Source of the DNA: Candidatus Stahliibacteriota bacterium
Lineage (GTDB): Bacteria > Hydrothermota > Tepidihabitantia > SM23-42
Assembly: GCA_030670605.1 (NCBI GenBank)
Contig: DAOVBK010000095.1
Location: 1 to 6,369, forward strand
Length of the DNA: 6,369 nucleotides
Direction of reading: 5' to 3'
Part shown: positions 1-6,369 of the stretch, piece by piece
Position numbering within the stretch: position 1 is the first letter of the stretch
How the letters are laid out: the number at the start of each line of letters is the position of its first letter
Position numbers and translations under genes: made by a program
Notes under the pieces: model-generated
What the model saw: the letters and a program-made list of their open reading frames with translations, nothing else
The model's database searches: none
Told to the model about the DNA's origin: nothing

Positions 1-11
1 ATCTGCCAAGT

Positions 12-22
12 GGGTCTGACCC
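12..22. repeat. Short palindrome GGGTC-T-GACCC at the left edge
   Basis: A perfect 5-bp inverted repeat with a single central base lies within TGGGTCTGACCCCA (11-24), about 25 nt downstream of the lipoprotein stop codon. No T run follows on either strand, so it is a poor intrinsic terminator. From memory, similar GGGGTCAGACCC-like motifs often flank REP-associated (Y1/IS200-like) transposase genes in environmental bacteria. A mobile element beginning beyond position 1 is therefore possible but cannot be confirmed here. Confidence 0.4.
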
Positions 23-46
23 CATTATTCTCTGGCCCCTTTAGTT

Positions 47-958
47 CTATTCAATATCCTCTGGTATATCTTCGCCGTGCTGCAGAACAATGTAGGGCAG
101 GCACCAAGCCCGCGTATAGTATGATGCCAGTGAATCACCAAACAGTGTCTGCCAGCCAAGCACATCAATGGCGCTGTGTCTCACTGCTGGTGTGATGCGT
201 ATGGAATCGTTCGCAATGATCCAGGTGCCGGTGAATGTTGTTGTATTTTCGCGCTCAAATGGCGTGCGGTTATGGTGGCGCAGTCCAATGCCTGGTCTGT
301 GGCCGGCACCGTGGTGCAGAAACGCCCACGTGGAATCATCAGACGCTGAGCAGATAACCGTGACCTCGACCGTGTCCTCAGGGTAGAATATGGGTAACTG
401 ATGTTTCTCGAAATAGGTATCAGCACTCGTCATGGTAAAGACATAGTCCCGACTGCTGACTTCAGCACGCACTTCACTGATCAAGACAGGATAGTCTGTG
501 TCGATAGTGTAGATATCAGCTGGCGTAAGACTTGCAATATGCCATCCTGTATTGTCTTTGAAGCATTTGATCTTACGAACAACGCTGTCCGCTATCGTAC
601 GCTGGTATACTGGACCACCGGGTGCGTTTCGTACAAAGAAGCCGTACCACGACGAATTGCCTTCGAAATACGACCGGATGATGACATCGGCACTGTCTCC
701 TTCGACTGTGATATCAAAGAACACCGTGACTGGTCGTTCAATGAAGCGAACCCAGCGCACCCAGGGAATAATCTCTCCAGGAAGCAGCGTTCCTGCAGTG
801 CCTGGTGTGTTCGTGCTGTCATCAACTGCCATAAGTGAACCATCACCAATGAACCATGATGATTCGAGCAATTCCTGTATGTCTGTTTCATCATTTTCTT
901 TGCTGCAATTGACGGTTACGGCAAGCAGGAAGATGAGCATGAGGGAAGCATATTTCAT
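47..958 (-). CDS. Putative lipoprotein of unknown function
   Basis: Not recognised as a named family. The 303-aa product begins with a signal sequence: Lys2, a hydrophobic stretch 5-16 and a cysteine at position 18, followed by a polar acidic tether (SKENDETD). This is the plan of a lipoprotein cleaved by signal peptidase II, but the lipobox (VTVN before C18) has Asn at -1 instead of Gly, Ala or Ser, so lipidation is likely rather than certain. Residues about 65-150 alternate strands and end in CFKDNTGWHIASLTP, reminiscent of the last strands of NTF2/cystatin-like folds. Residues about 155-255 look like an all-beta, Ig-like domain with a His-rich stretch (HHGAGHRPGIGLRHH, 215-229). Both fold suggestions are weak. 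The start is fixed by a consensus ribosome binding site six bases upstream. The gene lies 69 nt behind tatC with no terminator between, so read-through from the nnr operon is plausible. Confidence 0.82.
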   Translation of the reverse strand: MKYASLMLIFLLAVTVNCSKENDETDIQELLESSWFIGDGSLMAVDDSTNTPGTAGTLLPGEIIPWVRWVRFIERPVTVFFDITVEGDSADVIIRSYFEGNSSWYGFFVRNAPGGPVYQRTIADSVVRKIKCFKDNTGWHIASLTPADIYTIDTDYPVLISEVRAEVSSRDYVFTMTSADTYFEKHQLPIFYPEDTVEVTVICSASDDSTWAFLHHGAGHRPGIGLRHHNRTPFERENTTTFTGTWIIANDSIRITPAVRHSAIDVLGWQTLFGDSLASYYTRAWCLPYIVLQHGEDIPEDIE

Positions 959-964
959 GGAAAA

Positions 965-970
965 CCTCCT
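965..970 (-). promoter_or_regulatory. Consensus ribosome binding site of the lipoprotein gene
   Basis: AGGAGG on the minus strand, six bases (TTTTCC) before the ATG at 958-956. It is the only strong Shine-Dalgarno sequence visible in the window and it selects Met1 over the alternative Met7 of the lipoprotein. Confidence 0.9.
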
Positions 971-1027
971 TTATATAATAGGACGTATGCAGCGACAAAT
1001 AAGGTTTAGGTCTTGTCAACTGCTCGG

Positions 1028-1738
1028 TTATGCTTTGCGTCTCTGCGAAAAACGTGCTGCAAAAATGCTCAATTCAAACAACAAAAGTAATGGCACGGAT
1101 ATCAAAAGAAGGGTCAAGAAATCGCCGGTTGGTGTGATGAATGCACACAGGATCAAAACGGCAACAATCGCTTCTGGCCGGTGTTTGGTCACTGTTCCGA
1201 CATCAAGCACACCGAGTCGTATCAAAAAAAAGAGAAGAAGAGGTAGTTGAAAGAGAAAACCGCTTCCCAACAGACACCAGAAAATGTAGTTCAGGTATTT
1301 GCTGATATTCATCAATGGCTGGAGATATTCTGAGCCAAAGGAAAGCAGAAATCGGAGTCCAAACGGTATGAGAATAAAGTAGCCAAACAGATTACCAATA
1401 GCAAAGAGAATGATACCAGAACTCAAGTACGATATTGAAATACCGCGCTCCTTCTGCGTGAGTCCCGGTCCTATGAAGAGCCATGTCTGGTAGAGAATGA
1501 ACGGAAAAGAAATGAATACACCAATGAAAATGGTAACTTTGATGAGCGTCGTGAATGCTTCAATTGGTGAGAAAAAATAGGCTGAGTGCAGGTCGGTTTT
1601 CTGTATGAGGATGTTGAGCACGCGTTTTGCAAAAACAAAACCGATAACCGAGCAGATGCCAACACCGGCGAGCGAGTAGAGTATTCGCTTTCGTAATTCC
1701 TCGAGATGTTCAACGAAGCTCGATCGTTTTTCAGCCAT
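1028..1738 (-). CDS. tatC: Sec-independent (twin-arginine) protein translocase subunit TatC
   Basis: Polytopic inner-membrane receptor of the Tat pathway, which recognises twin-arginine signal peptides and assembles with TatA/TatB to move folded proteins across the membrane (family knowledge). Its 236 aa are typical. It shows the N-terminal signature FVEHLEELRKRIL (8-20), where E14 matches the conserved signal-binding Glu, then SPIEAF (57-62). The first periplasmic to cytoplasmic region reads FPFILYQTWLF with PGL..KER (78-98), and residues 161-166 read FLFQLP. The end of the family core, ITPTGDF (201-207), is followed by a final FELSIF helix. Six hydrophobic segments can be placed at about 19-37, 65-85, 105-127, 150-172, 189-203 and 208-227. 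A basic tail (RRKA) ends the protein. Q164 stands where E. coli has Glu170; Q is a plausible variant here. The start follows the propeller gene by 12 nt with no obvious Shine-Dalgarno, so translation may depend on coupling. No tatA/tatB gene is in the window. Confidence 0.96.
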   Translation of the reverse strand: MAEKRSSFVEHLEELRKRILYSLAGVGICSVIGFVFAKRVLNILIQKTDLHSAYFFSPIEAFTTLIKVTIFIGVFISFPFILYQTWLFIGPGLTQKERGISISYLSSGIILFAIGNLFGYFILIPFGLRFLLSFGSEYLQPLMNISKYLNYIFWCLLGSGFLFQLPLLLFFLIRLGVLDVGTVTKHRPEAIVAVLILCAFITPTGDFLTLLLISVPLLLLFELSIFAARFSQRRKA

Positions 1739-1750
1739 GTGTATGCGCAG

Positions 1751-3205
1751 TCAGTTTCTATATTCTACCGGGATGGCGTAGAGATTGTCCTGAGAAACTG
1801 CCACAATCGTGCTGTCAACAACGAACACATAATCATAACGTAGGCTCGGCAAGTCGTGGATCATCGTATAGAATTCAGTCTCTGGTTCGTATGCGTACAC
1901 GCCGGCAAATGATGCGCAGTACAGAACGTCATCATCTGTATCAATATCATAGACATTGAAGTAGGGCAGGAGAAACCAGTCAACAGTATCTTGTGCAGTC
2001 ATGTCATGGCTCAGGGGATATCTCATGAGTTGATTGTTGAGTCCCAGTAGGTACAGGTCTCCCTTAAGCTCTATGATGTCCTTTATTCCCAACGGCACTA
2101 TTTCTGCCCATGTATGTGTGAGACGGTCGTACGCATAGAGTGCAAACTCATCTCCTGCGTAGAGCTTCTCGTCTGTCGCGTATACACTGTACACCGCATA
2201 CCGGTCCGGACCAAACGACAGCGGTGTACGGCTACCTTTTTCCATACGGAGTAACCCGGAACGCGTACCTATGTAGATGTGTGACTCGTCAGCAGAGAGT
2301 GCAAGTATGTCAGCCGTTGTGTTTCCAACCGTCAGCATCACACCGCTTTCCATTTCTGAGAGTCTATTGCCCACGCTGAAAAGGAAGGTGTTGCCAAGCG
2401 GCAGCATGTCTGTTATGCGTTGTGCAAATCGCTGGTATCGCCAGTTCCGCGTATCCTGTGGATAGACGGATATACCCTGCGCCGAAATGAAGTAGACCAT
2501 ATCTCCAAATTTCCTTACTCGATAGATTCTTGAATTGAGCGGTCCATAGACGAAGCGTTCCTTATTCCACGATATCGTATTGTATTTGAGTATGCCGTAT
2601 CGGTCAGTGCCAACGTAGAGGTCGATACCATCACTGTGGAGCGTTGTAATACTGAATTCAGAAAAGGGTTGTTGTGTTTCTTCCGGGTCATCGTAATAGT
2701 AATACGGCGTGAGGAACGGATACTGTCTGAATTCTGCACTCGTTGTTCTCCTACGCCAGGTAAGATTACCAGGGAATTCAAAAACCTTCTGGAGGCTGCC
2801 CGTCCGTTTATCGAGACGGTAATCTGCAACACCATCGAGGAAGAGCGCATCCTGGCCAATGCCAAATGCTGATACCGTAGTGCTGAGCGGAAATTCCTGT
2901 GCGCTGAAGGTGAGTGCATTCAGGCGGATCAGAGAATTCTCGGTCAACACCCACACATCATCGAAGTACGGGTCATACCCGACGAGGTGTATGTTTTTTT
3001 CGAAACGTACTGTTTTTTCAAGCTCGAAACGTTGCTTTTCAAAAACGAGTAAGTAATTATCATTGATGGCAAATACTGAGCGGAGTGACGTATCGATTGA
3101 TTTGACTATGCCGAGGGGTGGTATGAGTGTATAACGATCAAGAAAGGCATTTTCAGGCCTCATGATAATCGAGCTGAGTAAACACAACAAGAGTGTATTA
3201 ATCAT
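1751..3205 (-). CDS. Predicted exported beta-propeller protein of unknown function
   Basis: I do not recognise this 484-aa protein as a named family. Residues 2-14 are hydrophobic and could be a short signal peptide or anchor, although the usual N-terminal positive charge is missing, so export is only probable. The rest is built from recurring beta-strand units of the type seen in beta-propellers. Examples are VWVLTENSLIRLN (84-96), DLYVGTDRYGILKYN (195-209), MVYFISAQGISVY (236-248), HIYIGTRSGLLRM (309-321), KLYAGDEFALYAYD (347-360), DLYLLGLNNQLMRY (383-396) and VLYCASFAGVYAYE (427-440). The 'visible value, then label' pattern resembles two-component-regulator propeller or WD-like blades, but there is no kinase or output domain. 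An aromatic, acidic segment (about 159-180, with TPYYYYDDPEE) interrupts the repeats. The start ATG lies inside the end of nnr (8-nt overlap), which suggests translational coupling; no strong Shine-Dalgarno is visible. TatC follows 12 nt after the stop. The protein may bind or scaffold something in the envelope, but this is inference only. Confidence 0.8.
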   Translation of the reverse strand: MINTLLLCLLSSIIMRPENAFLDRYTLIPPLGIVKSIDTSLRSVFAINDNYLLVFEKQRFELEKTVRFEKNIHLVGYDPYFDDVWVLTENSLIRLNALTFSAQEFPLSTTVSAFGIGQDALFLDGVADYRLDKRTGSLQKVFEFPGNLTWRRRTTSAEFRQYPFLTPYYYYDDPEETQQPFSEFSITTLHSDGIDLYVGTDRYGILKYNTISWNKERFVYGPLNSRIYRVRKFGDMVYFISAQGISVYPQDTRNWRYQRFAQRITDMLPLGNTFLFSVGNRLSEMESGVMLTVGNTTADILALSADESHIYIGTRSGLLRMEKGSRTPLSFGPDRYAVYSVYATDEKLYAGDEFALYAYDRLTHTWAEIVPLGIKDIIELKGDLYLLGLNNQLMRYPLSHDMTAQDTVDWFLLPYFNVYDIDTDDDVLYCASFAGVYAYEPETEFYTMIHDLPSLRYDYVFVVDSTIVAVSQDNLYAIPVEYRN

Positions 3206-4766
3206 CAGGTTCGTCTTCTACAAATTCTCTCCCCAGTATGTAATTAATCGATGCTGGTATGAAATCAATGAGGTCACCAGCCGTGAGGGAGTATTCGTTG
3301 CTCTCATCCATGGCGAGTTCTGCACACAGGCCGTGCAGGAATACCGCTGCAGTCGATGCAGTCATGAGAGGAAGTGCCTGCGCACACAAGCCGCTCATCA
3401 TGCCGACCAAGACATCACCCGAACCTGCCGTTGCAAGACCGGAGTTGCCCGTCGGATTGACATAGACATCACCCTCGGGCGAGGCAATGACGGTCGGCGC
3501 GCCTTTGAGCACGAGAACGCCGCCATATTGCCGTGCGAGTTCTTGTGCCAGGTCGATGCGTTCAAGATTGATTTCCTGCGGAGAACGTTCTGTGAGCCGG
3601 GAGAGTTCACCCGGGTGTGGCGTGAGTGCGAAGGGTGCTCGTATTTTTTTGAGAATTTTCTTGTTTTGTGCGATGATGTTGATGGCATCTGCGTCGACAA
3701 TAAGTGGTGCAGATACATGTGGTATGAATGAAGAAACAAACGCTGCAGTCTCTGGATTGGTTGTGAGACCCGGGCCGATAACAACGACATCTGTTCGGTC
3801 AAGATACGGCAACAGTGTATCGCACGCTTTTTTGCTGATTGTCTCAGCAGTGGTTTGCGGTAACGTGACCGTGACGACCTCTAATAGTTGTGATTCAAGC
3901 GCATCCATGATCCCCGATGGTGCGGCAAGTCTGACGAGACCGGCACCCACCTTGAGTGCCGCACGTGCAGCCATTGCTGCGGCACCAGCAAACCCGCGTG
4001 CGCCGGCGATAACCAGGACAGAACCGAACGTACCTTTATTGCCATCAGGCGTACGGCACGGCATAGAAGCGCTGATATGATCGAATTCAGTAATGTGCGG
4101 GAACCCGTGTTCGATCAGTGAGTAAGGTACGCCGATATCGACGATGTAAATGTCGCCGCAGAATTCTCTTCCCGGGAACAAGAAATTACCCCGTTTAGGC
4201 AGACACATGGTGGCTGTTGCATCAGCAATGACACACGTTTGTTCAAACTGACCGTTATCGCCATTGATGCCAGAGGGGATATCAACTGCAAGAATGAATG
4301 CCTCAGTATTGTTTATGAACTCGATCGTCTTACGGTGTATGCCTTTTGGCGTGCCCTGGAAACCAGTGCCGAAAATGGCATCGACAATCACTGTGGGATT
4401 GAATGCCGCATATATCCGTTTGATAGTCTGTATATCTTTTGCCTCATGAAATGCAATGTCCGCTTTTTTCATTAATACAAAGTTCGTCCGTGCATCACCT
4501 TTGAGCGCTCGAGCAGACCCGAGAATGATGACTTTGACGTGGGCATCCCGGTTTTGCAGGTGCCGTGCAATGACGAAACCATCACCGCCATTGTTCCCGG
4601 TGCCACATATGATAAGAACGTTCAGATGTTCGGGATCATAGTATTCTTCCAGAACATTGACACAGCCGCGACCGGCATTCTCCATGAGCACGACACCGGG
4701 AATACCGAGTTTGTGTATTGCCCAGTGGTCGATTTTCTTCATTTCGTTAATATTAACGAGTCTCAT
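3198..4766 (-). CDS. nnr: Bifunctional NAD(P)H-hydrate epimerase / ADP-dependent NAD(P)HX dehydratase
   Basis: Metabolite-repair enzyme of the YjeF_N/YjeF_C (NnrE-NnrD) fusion family. The N-terminal domain interconverts the R and S epimers of hydrated NAD(P)H; the C-terminal ribokinase-like domain dehydrates S-NAD(P)HX back to NAD(P)H using ADP (family knowledge). It is cytoplasmic. At 522 aa it has the usual length of the fusion. The epimerase part (about 1-225) shows LMENAGRG (27-34), CGTGNNGGDGFVIARHL (54-70), VDAIFGTG (128-135) and VDIPSG (161-166). The dehydratase part (about 235-510) shows GSVLVIAG (248-255), GPGL (331-334), VDADAIN (357-363), LTPHPGELSRL (381-391), LKGAPTVI (420-427) and TGNSGLATAGSGDVL (439-453), whose GSGD aspartate D451 is the expected catalytic base. 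The start is supported by the usual short N-terminus before the EMKKID motif and by the promoter immediately upstream. It is first in an apparent operon and overlaps the next gene by 8 nt. The acidic C-terminal tail (EDEPDD) is encoded in the overlap region. Confidence 0.97.
   Translation of the reverse strand: MRLVNINEMKKIDHWAIHKLGIPGVVLMENAGRGCVNVLEEYYDPEHLNVLIICGTGNNGGDGFVIARHLQNRDAHVKVIILGSARALKGDARTNFVLMKKADIAFHEAKDIQTIKRIYAAFNPTVIVDAIFGTGFQGTPKGIHRKTIEFINNTEAFILAVDIPSGINGDNGQFEQTCVIADATATMCLPKRGNFLFPGREFCGDIYIVDIGVPYSLIEHGFPHITEFDHISASMPCRTPDGNKGTFGSVLVIAGARGFAGAAAMAARAALKVGAGLVRLAAPSGIMDALESQLLEVVTVTLPQTTAETISKKACDTLLPYLDRTDVVVIGPGLTTNPETAAFVSSFIPHVSAPLIVDADAINIIAQNKKILKKIRAPFALTPHPGELSRLTERSPQEINLERIDLAQELARQYGGVLVLKGAPTVIASPEGDVYVNPTGNSGLATAGSGDVLVGMMSGLCAQALPLMTASTAAVFLHGLCAELAMDESNEYSLTAGDLIDFIPASINYILGREFVEDEPDD
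4744..4759. repeat. 16-bp perfect palindrome inside the start of nnr, possible operator
   Basis: TCGTTAATATTAACGA reads the same on both strands. It covers codons 3 to 8 of nnr (Leu-Val-Asn-Ile-Asn-Glu). If transcription starts at the ATG, it would occupy about +8 to +23. It is A+T-rich with no natural loop, so a weak RNA hairpin is less likely than a site for a dimeric DNA-binding protein. Codon constraint and chance remain possible explanations. Confidence 0.35.
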
Positions 4767-4772
4767 CGCTTA

Positions 4773-4800
4773 ATTGTACGAAAAAATGCGTGAAAGTCAA
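4773..4800 (-). promoter_or_regulatory. Sigma-70-like promoter of nnr, probably giving a leaderless mRNA
   Basis: On the minus strand a -35 box TTGACT (4800-4795) is followed by a 16-nt spacer and a -10 box TACAAT (4778-4773). Each matches the sigma-70 consensus at five of six positions. Only six bases separate the -10 box from the nnr ATG (4766-4764), which places the expected transcription start on or next to the A of the ATG. No ribosome binding site could fit, so a leaderless transcript is inferred. The promoter lies in the 138-nt gap just downstream of the peptidase terminator, as expected for the start of a new operon. Confidence 0.7.
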
Positions 4801-4873
4801 GGTCAGTACGGTGATACAGAACGCCGGAAATGATTGAAAAAACAGTTCGCGAGTGTAATGGGGAGGTGAAGGT

Positions 4874-4901
4874 AAAAAAAAGAGGGGGCAGATGCCCCCT
4901 C
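4874..4901 (-). terminator. Rho-independent terminator of the C25 peptidase gene
   Basis: Read on the minus strand, three bases after the peptidase stop codon (4905-4907) comes GAGGGGGC, the loop ATCT, then GCCCCCTC, followed at once by eight T residues (plus-strand A run 4874-4881). The stem is 8 bp, perfect and very G+C-rich. Position, stem and U-tract fit an intrinsic terminator that isolates the peptidase transcript from nnr. On the plus strand the hairpin is not followed by a clean T run, so it appears one-directional. Confidence 0.93.
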
Positions 4902-4904
4902 GTG

Positions 4905-6369
4905 TTATTTTACAATAATGATTTTTTCTTGACGCGCAATGTCGCCGCTTGTCTTCACGAAGTAGACGCCGTTGCTCAGTTGTGACGTCGGGAGCACTAT
5001 TTTGCTAATACCTTTCTCGACCGTGGTTGTGTTGACGAGTCTTCCCTGAATATCATACAGCTGGACCGTTACATTATTTCTGATCGGTGCACCAAAATTG
5101 AGATGGAGCACGTCTTTTGCCGGATTTGGTCCAATTGTGAGATCCAAGGGTAGATACTCCTCAGACGGCTGTTCGTAGACACTTAGCCAGTCGACAATTG
5201 AACCACTTTCAAGTGCCGGTAAGTAGTTCTCGCTGTAGTGCGTCACAGTTACCCAGGCATCACCTTCGTGGTCAAACACGTCATCAGGAAAGATGAATTG
5301 CGCCTGGCCGGAACCATCAGTATACAGTCTCTCGTAGGCAGTTGAATCAAACATAATGGTCACGAGCGCGTTGTTCACCGGGGAGCCTGAATACTCAGCG
5401 GTTACCGTGAACGTATCCGGGTTTCCGTCTCCGTACACGGCGATTCTGCTCGAGCTCAGGGTGACATCGAGTTCCTTTGTTGCATCAGTCCATATCGGCA
5501 TTTCCGGGTCGCCGAAGAGCTGGAACTCATAGTGACACCATCGATACACAGCCTGACCAAGAGCCCGTGGCGCAAGCTGATCTTTGGCAGCCGCGAGCAC
5601 TTCACCAATATGGTAGGCATTTGTGTTGAAGAGCTTTCTGTAGAACCAGACCGAATACTCTCCTGACAAGCCGATATTATTCTGTGGACCAGTATAGCCC
5701 CAGCCGAATCTCGTATTCATCACCGTCGCAGTGGCGCATTTCTTGTTTGTGTTGATCATGCGTTCAGCAAGGCAATCATTGTCAGAACTCGGACCGGCAA
5801 GATCTACACCACCAACATGACATGCGATGCTCGTCGTTATCACGGCATCGGTTGAATCATTTGTCTGCACGCCCGCATCAGACTGGTAGTAGAAAACGCT
5901 CGCACCGTAGTTGTAATAAATCCCATAGACACTGCCATGACCAACCATACTACTGTGATTAAAACCCTGGTTTATCGAATCGCGTACAATGAACCTTGTC
6001 ATCAAACCGTAGTCCTGGTACAGTTTCGACTTCTGCCAGTCACCGGGCACTGCCGCAGCAACCGTATCGTTGATGCCGTTGCCGTGATTGCCTGACCACA
6101 AATTACCGACTGGCAAGAGAATTTTCTTCAAGAACGATGAAGATGGCGATGTTTCATAGGTGATGATCTTCGTGATGAAATTGTCAATATGGGTTTCGTT
6201 CTTGACTGGCGCGCGACCAACGTAGACATCACTGTACAAATTCACACCGTCATTCATTTCTCCATACGTGCCGTCACCATCAGTATTCCAGTTACCATCA
6301 AGGTCAGAGAAATAGTGATCAGACGGAATTGTATCATCATGCGGAGAACCACCACTTGCCATGCAGTAA
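4905..6369 (-). CDS. C25 family (gingipain-like) secreted cysteine peptidase with T9SS C-terminal sorting domain, 5' partial
   Basis: C-terminal part of a peptidase family C25 (gingipain-like) endopeptidase. The frame stays open to the window edge: Tyr and Cys codons precede the first in-window Met (6360-6362), so that Met is internal and the N-terminus is missing. Numbering from that Met, residues 12-50 carry the family's IPSDHYFSDLDG, DGDG..YGE and DVYVGR motifs. The likely catalytic His is H142 in VGHGS and the likely nucleophile is C181 in TSIAC. These are followed by the CLAERMI and RFGWG motifs (about 197-222) and by FGDPEMPIW (283-291), which closes the catalytic unit. Residues about 295-375 look Ig-like. 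Residues about 405-485 form a Por/T9SS type A sorting domain: GPNPAKD, then LYDIQGRLV, then SNGVYFVK, ending in basic and hydrophobic residues. The protein is therefore expected to cross the outer membrane by type IX secretion and be anchored or released there. Substrate specificity cannot be read. It is transcriptionally separated from nnr by a terminator. The family call is firm; the role is inferred. Confidence 0.93.
   Translation of the reverse strand, partial: YCMASGGSPHDDTIPSDHYFSDLDGNWNTDGDGTYGEMNDGVNLYSDVYVGRAPVKNETHIDNFITKIITYETSPSSSFLKKILLPVGNLWSGNHGNGINDTVAAAVPGDWQKSKLYQDYGLMTRFIVRDSINQGFNHSSMVGHGSVYGIYYNYGASVFYYQSDAGVQTNDSTDAVITTSIACHVGGVDLAGPSSDNDCLAERMINTNKKCATATVMNTRFGWGYTGPQNNIGLSGEYSVWFYRKLFNTNAYHIGEVLAAAKDQLAPRALGQAVYRWCHYEFQLFGDPEMPIWTDATKELDVTLSSSRIAVYGDGNPDTFTVTAEYSGSPVNNALVTIMFDSTAYERLYTDGSGQAQFIFPDDVFDHEGDAWVTVTHYSENYLPALESGSIVDWLSVYEQPSEEYLPLDLTIGPNPAKDVLHLNFGAPIRNNVTVQLYDIQGRLVNTTTVEKGISKIVLPTSQLSNGVYFVKTSGDIARQEKIIIVK

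Noticed and set aside
1014..1019. Perfect -35 consensus TTGACA (minus strand) upstream of the lipoprotein gene
   Set aside because: No -10-like hexamer lies 15-19 nt downstream. The nearest TATTAT (980-975) is 33 nt away and would start transcription inside the ribosome binding site.
552..1250. 232-codon open frame on the plus strand
   Set aside because: It runs antisense across the lipoprotein and tatC genes, is rich in Arg, Ser and Lys with no recognisable domain, and is contradicted by clear coding evidence on the other strand.
1752..1800. 8-bp inverted repeat CAGTTTCT / AGAAACTG with a 33-nt loop at the end of the propeller gene
   Set aside because: The loop is long, there is no T run, and the repeat lies within the last codons and stop of a coding region. 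It is most likely chance and not a terminator.
3487..4080. 197-codon open frame on the plus strand
   Set aside because: It is antisense to the conserved NAD(P)HX dehydratase domain and its composition is that of a shadow frame.
4191..4770. Possible split of nnr into separate epimerase and dehydratase genes
   Set aside because: The frame is continuous through the linker (residues about 225-240) and both domains are complete, so it is a normal fusion.
4860..4869. Plus-strand GGGGAGGTGA resembling a Shine-Dalgarno
   Set aside because: No start codon at suitable spacing opens a plausible plus-strand gene, and the adjacent sequence is the peptidase terminator.

Overview
The window is bacterial and gene-dense. 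All five genes are on the minus strand, so the transcription order runs from the right edge (6369) to the left. A C25 (gingipain-type) peptidase with a C-terminal type IX secretion (Por) sorting domain, small secreted beta-rich proteins and moderate G+C together suggest the FCB assemblage or a nearby candidate phylum such as WOR-3, Marinimicrobia, Cloacimonadota or Ignavibacteria. This placement is inferred from family content. There is no rRNA or other marker gene to settle it.

Layout in transcription order. (1) 6369-4905: the C-terminal 487 codons of a secreted C25 cysteine peptidase, with catalytic His and Cys both visible, an Ig-like domain and a T9SS type A sorting domain. The N-terminus lies beyond the window. 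(2) 4901-4874: a strong rho-independent terminator that ends this transcript. (3) 4800-4773: a good sigma-70-like promoter whose -10 box ends only 6 nt before the next ATG, which predicts a leaderless mRNA. (4) 4766-3198: bifunctional NAD(P)HX epimerase/dehydratase (nnr), full length. (5) 3205-1751: an unrecognised 484-aa probable exported beta-propeller protein that overlaps nnr by 8 nt. (6) 1738-1028: TatC, starting 12 nt after the propeller stop. (7) 958-47: a 303-aa probable lipoprotein of unknown function with a consensus ribosome binding site. (8) 46-1: a short non-coding edge with a GGGTC/GACCC palindrome.

The nnr, propeller and tatC genes look like one operon because they overlap or nearly touch and have no terminator between them. 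The lipoprotein follows after 69 nt, also without a terminator or convincing promoter, so it may be read from the same transcript. No single pathway links the four genes: Nnr repairs damaged NAD(P)H in the cytoplasm, TatC is the membrane receptor for folded-protein export, and the other two are probably envelope or exported proteins. There is no gene-free stretch over 300 bases; the longest gap is 138 nt (4767-4904).

I do not see a clear new multi-gene system, CRISPR array, RNA gene or complete mobile element. The observations most worth a second look are the leaderless nnr promoter, a 16-bp perfect palindrome just inside nnr, the uncharacterised propeller gene between nnr and tatC, and a transposon-like palindrome at the left edge.
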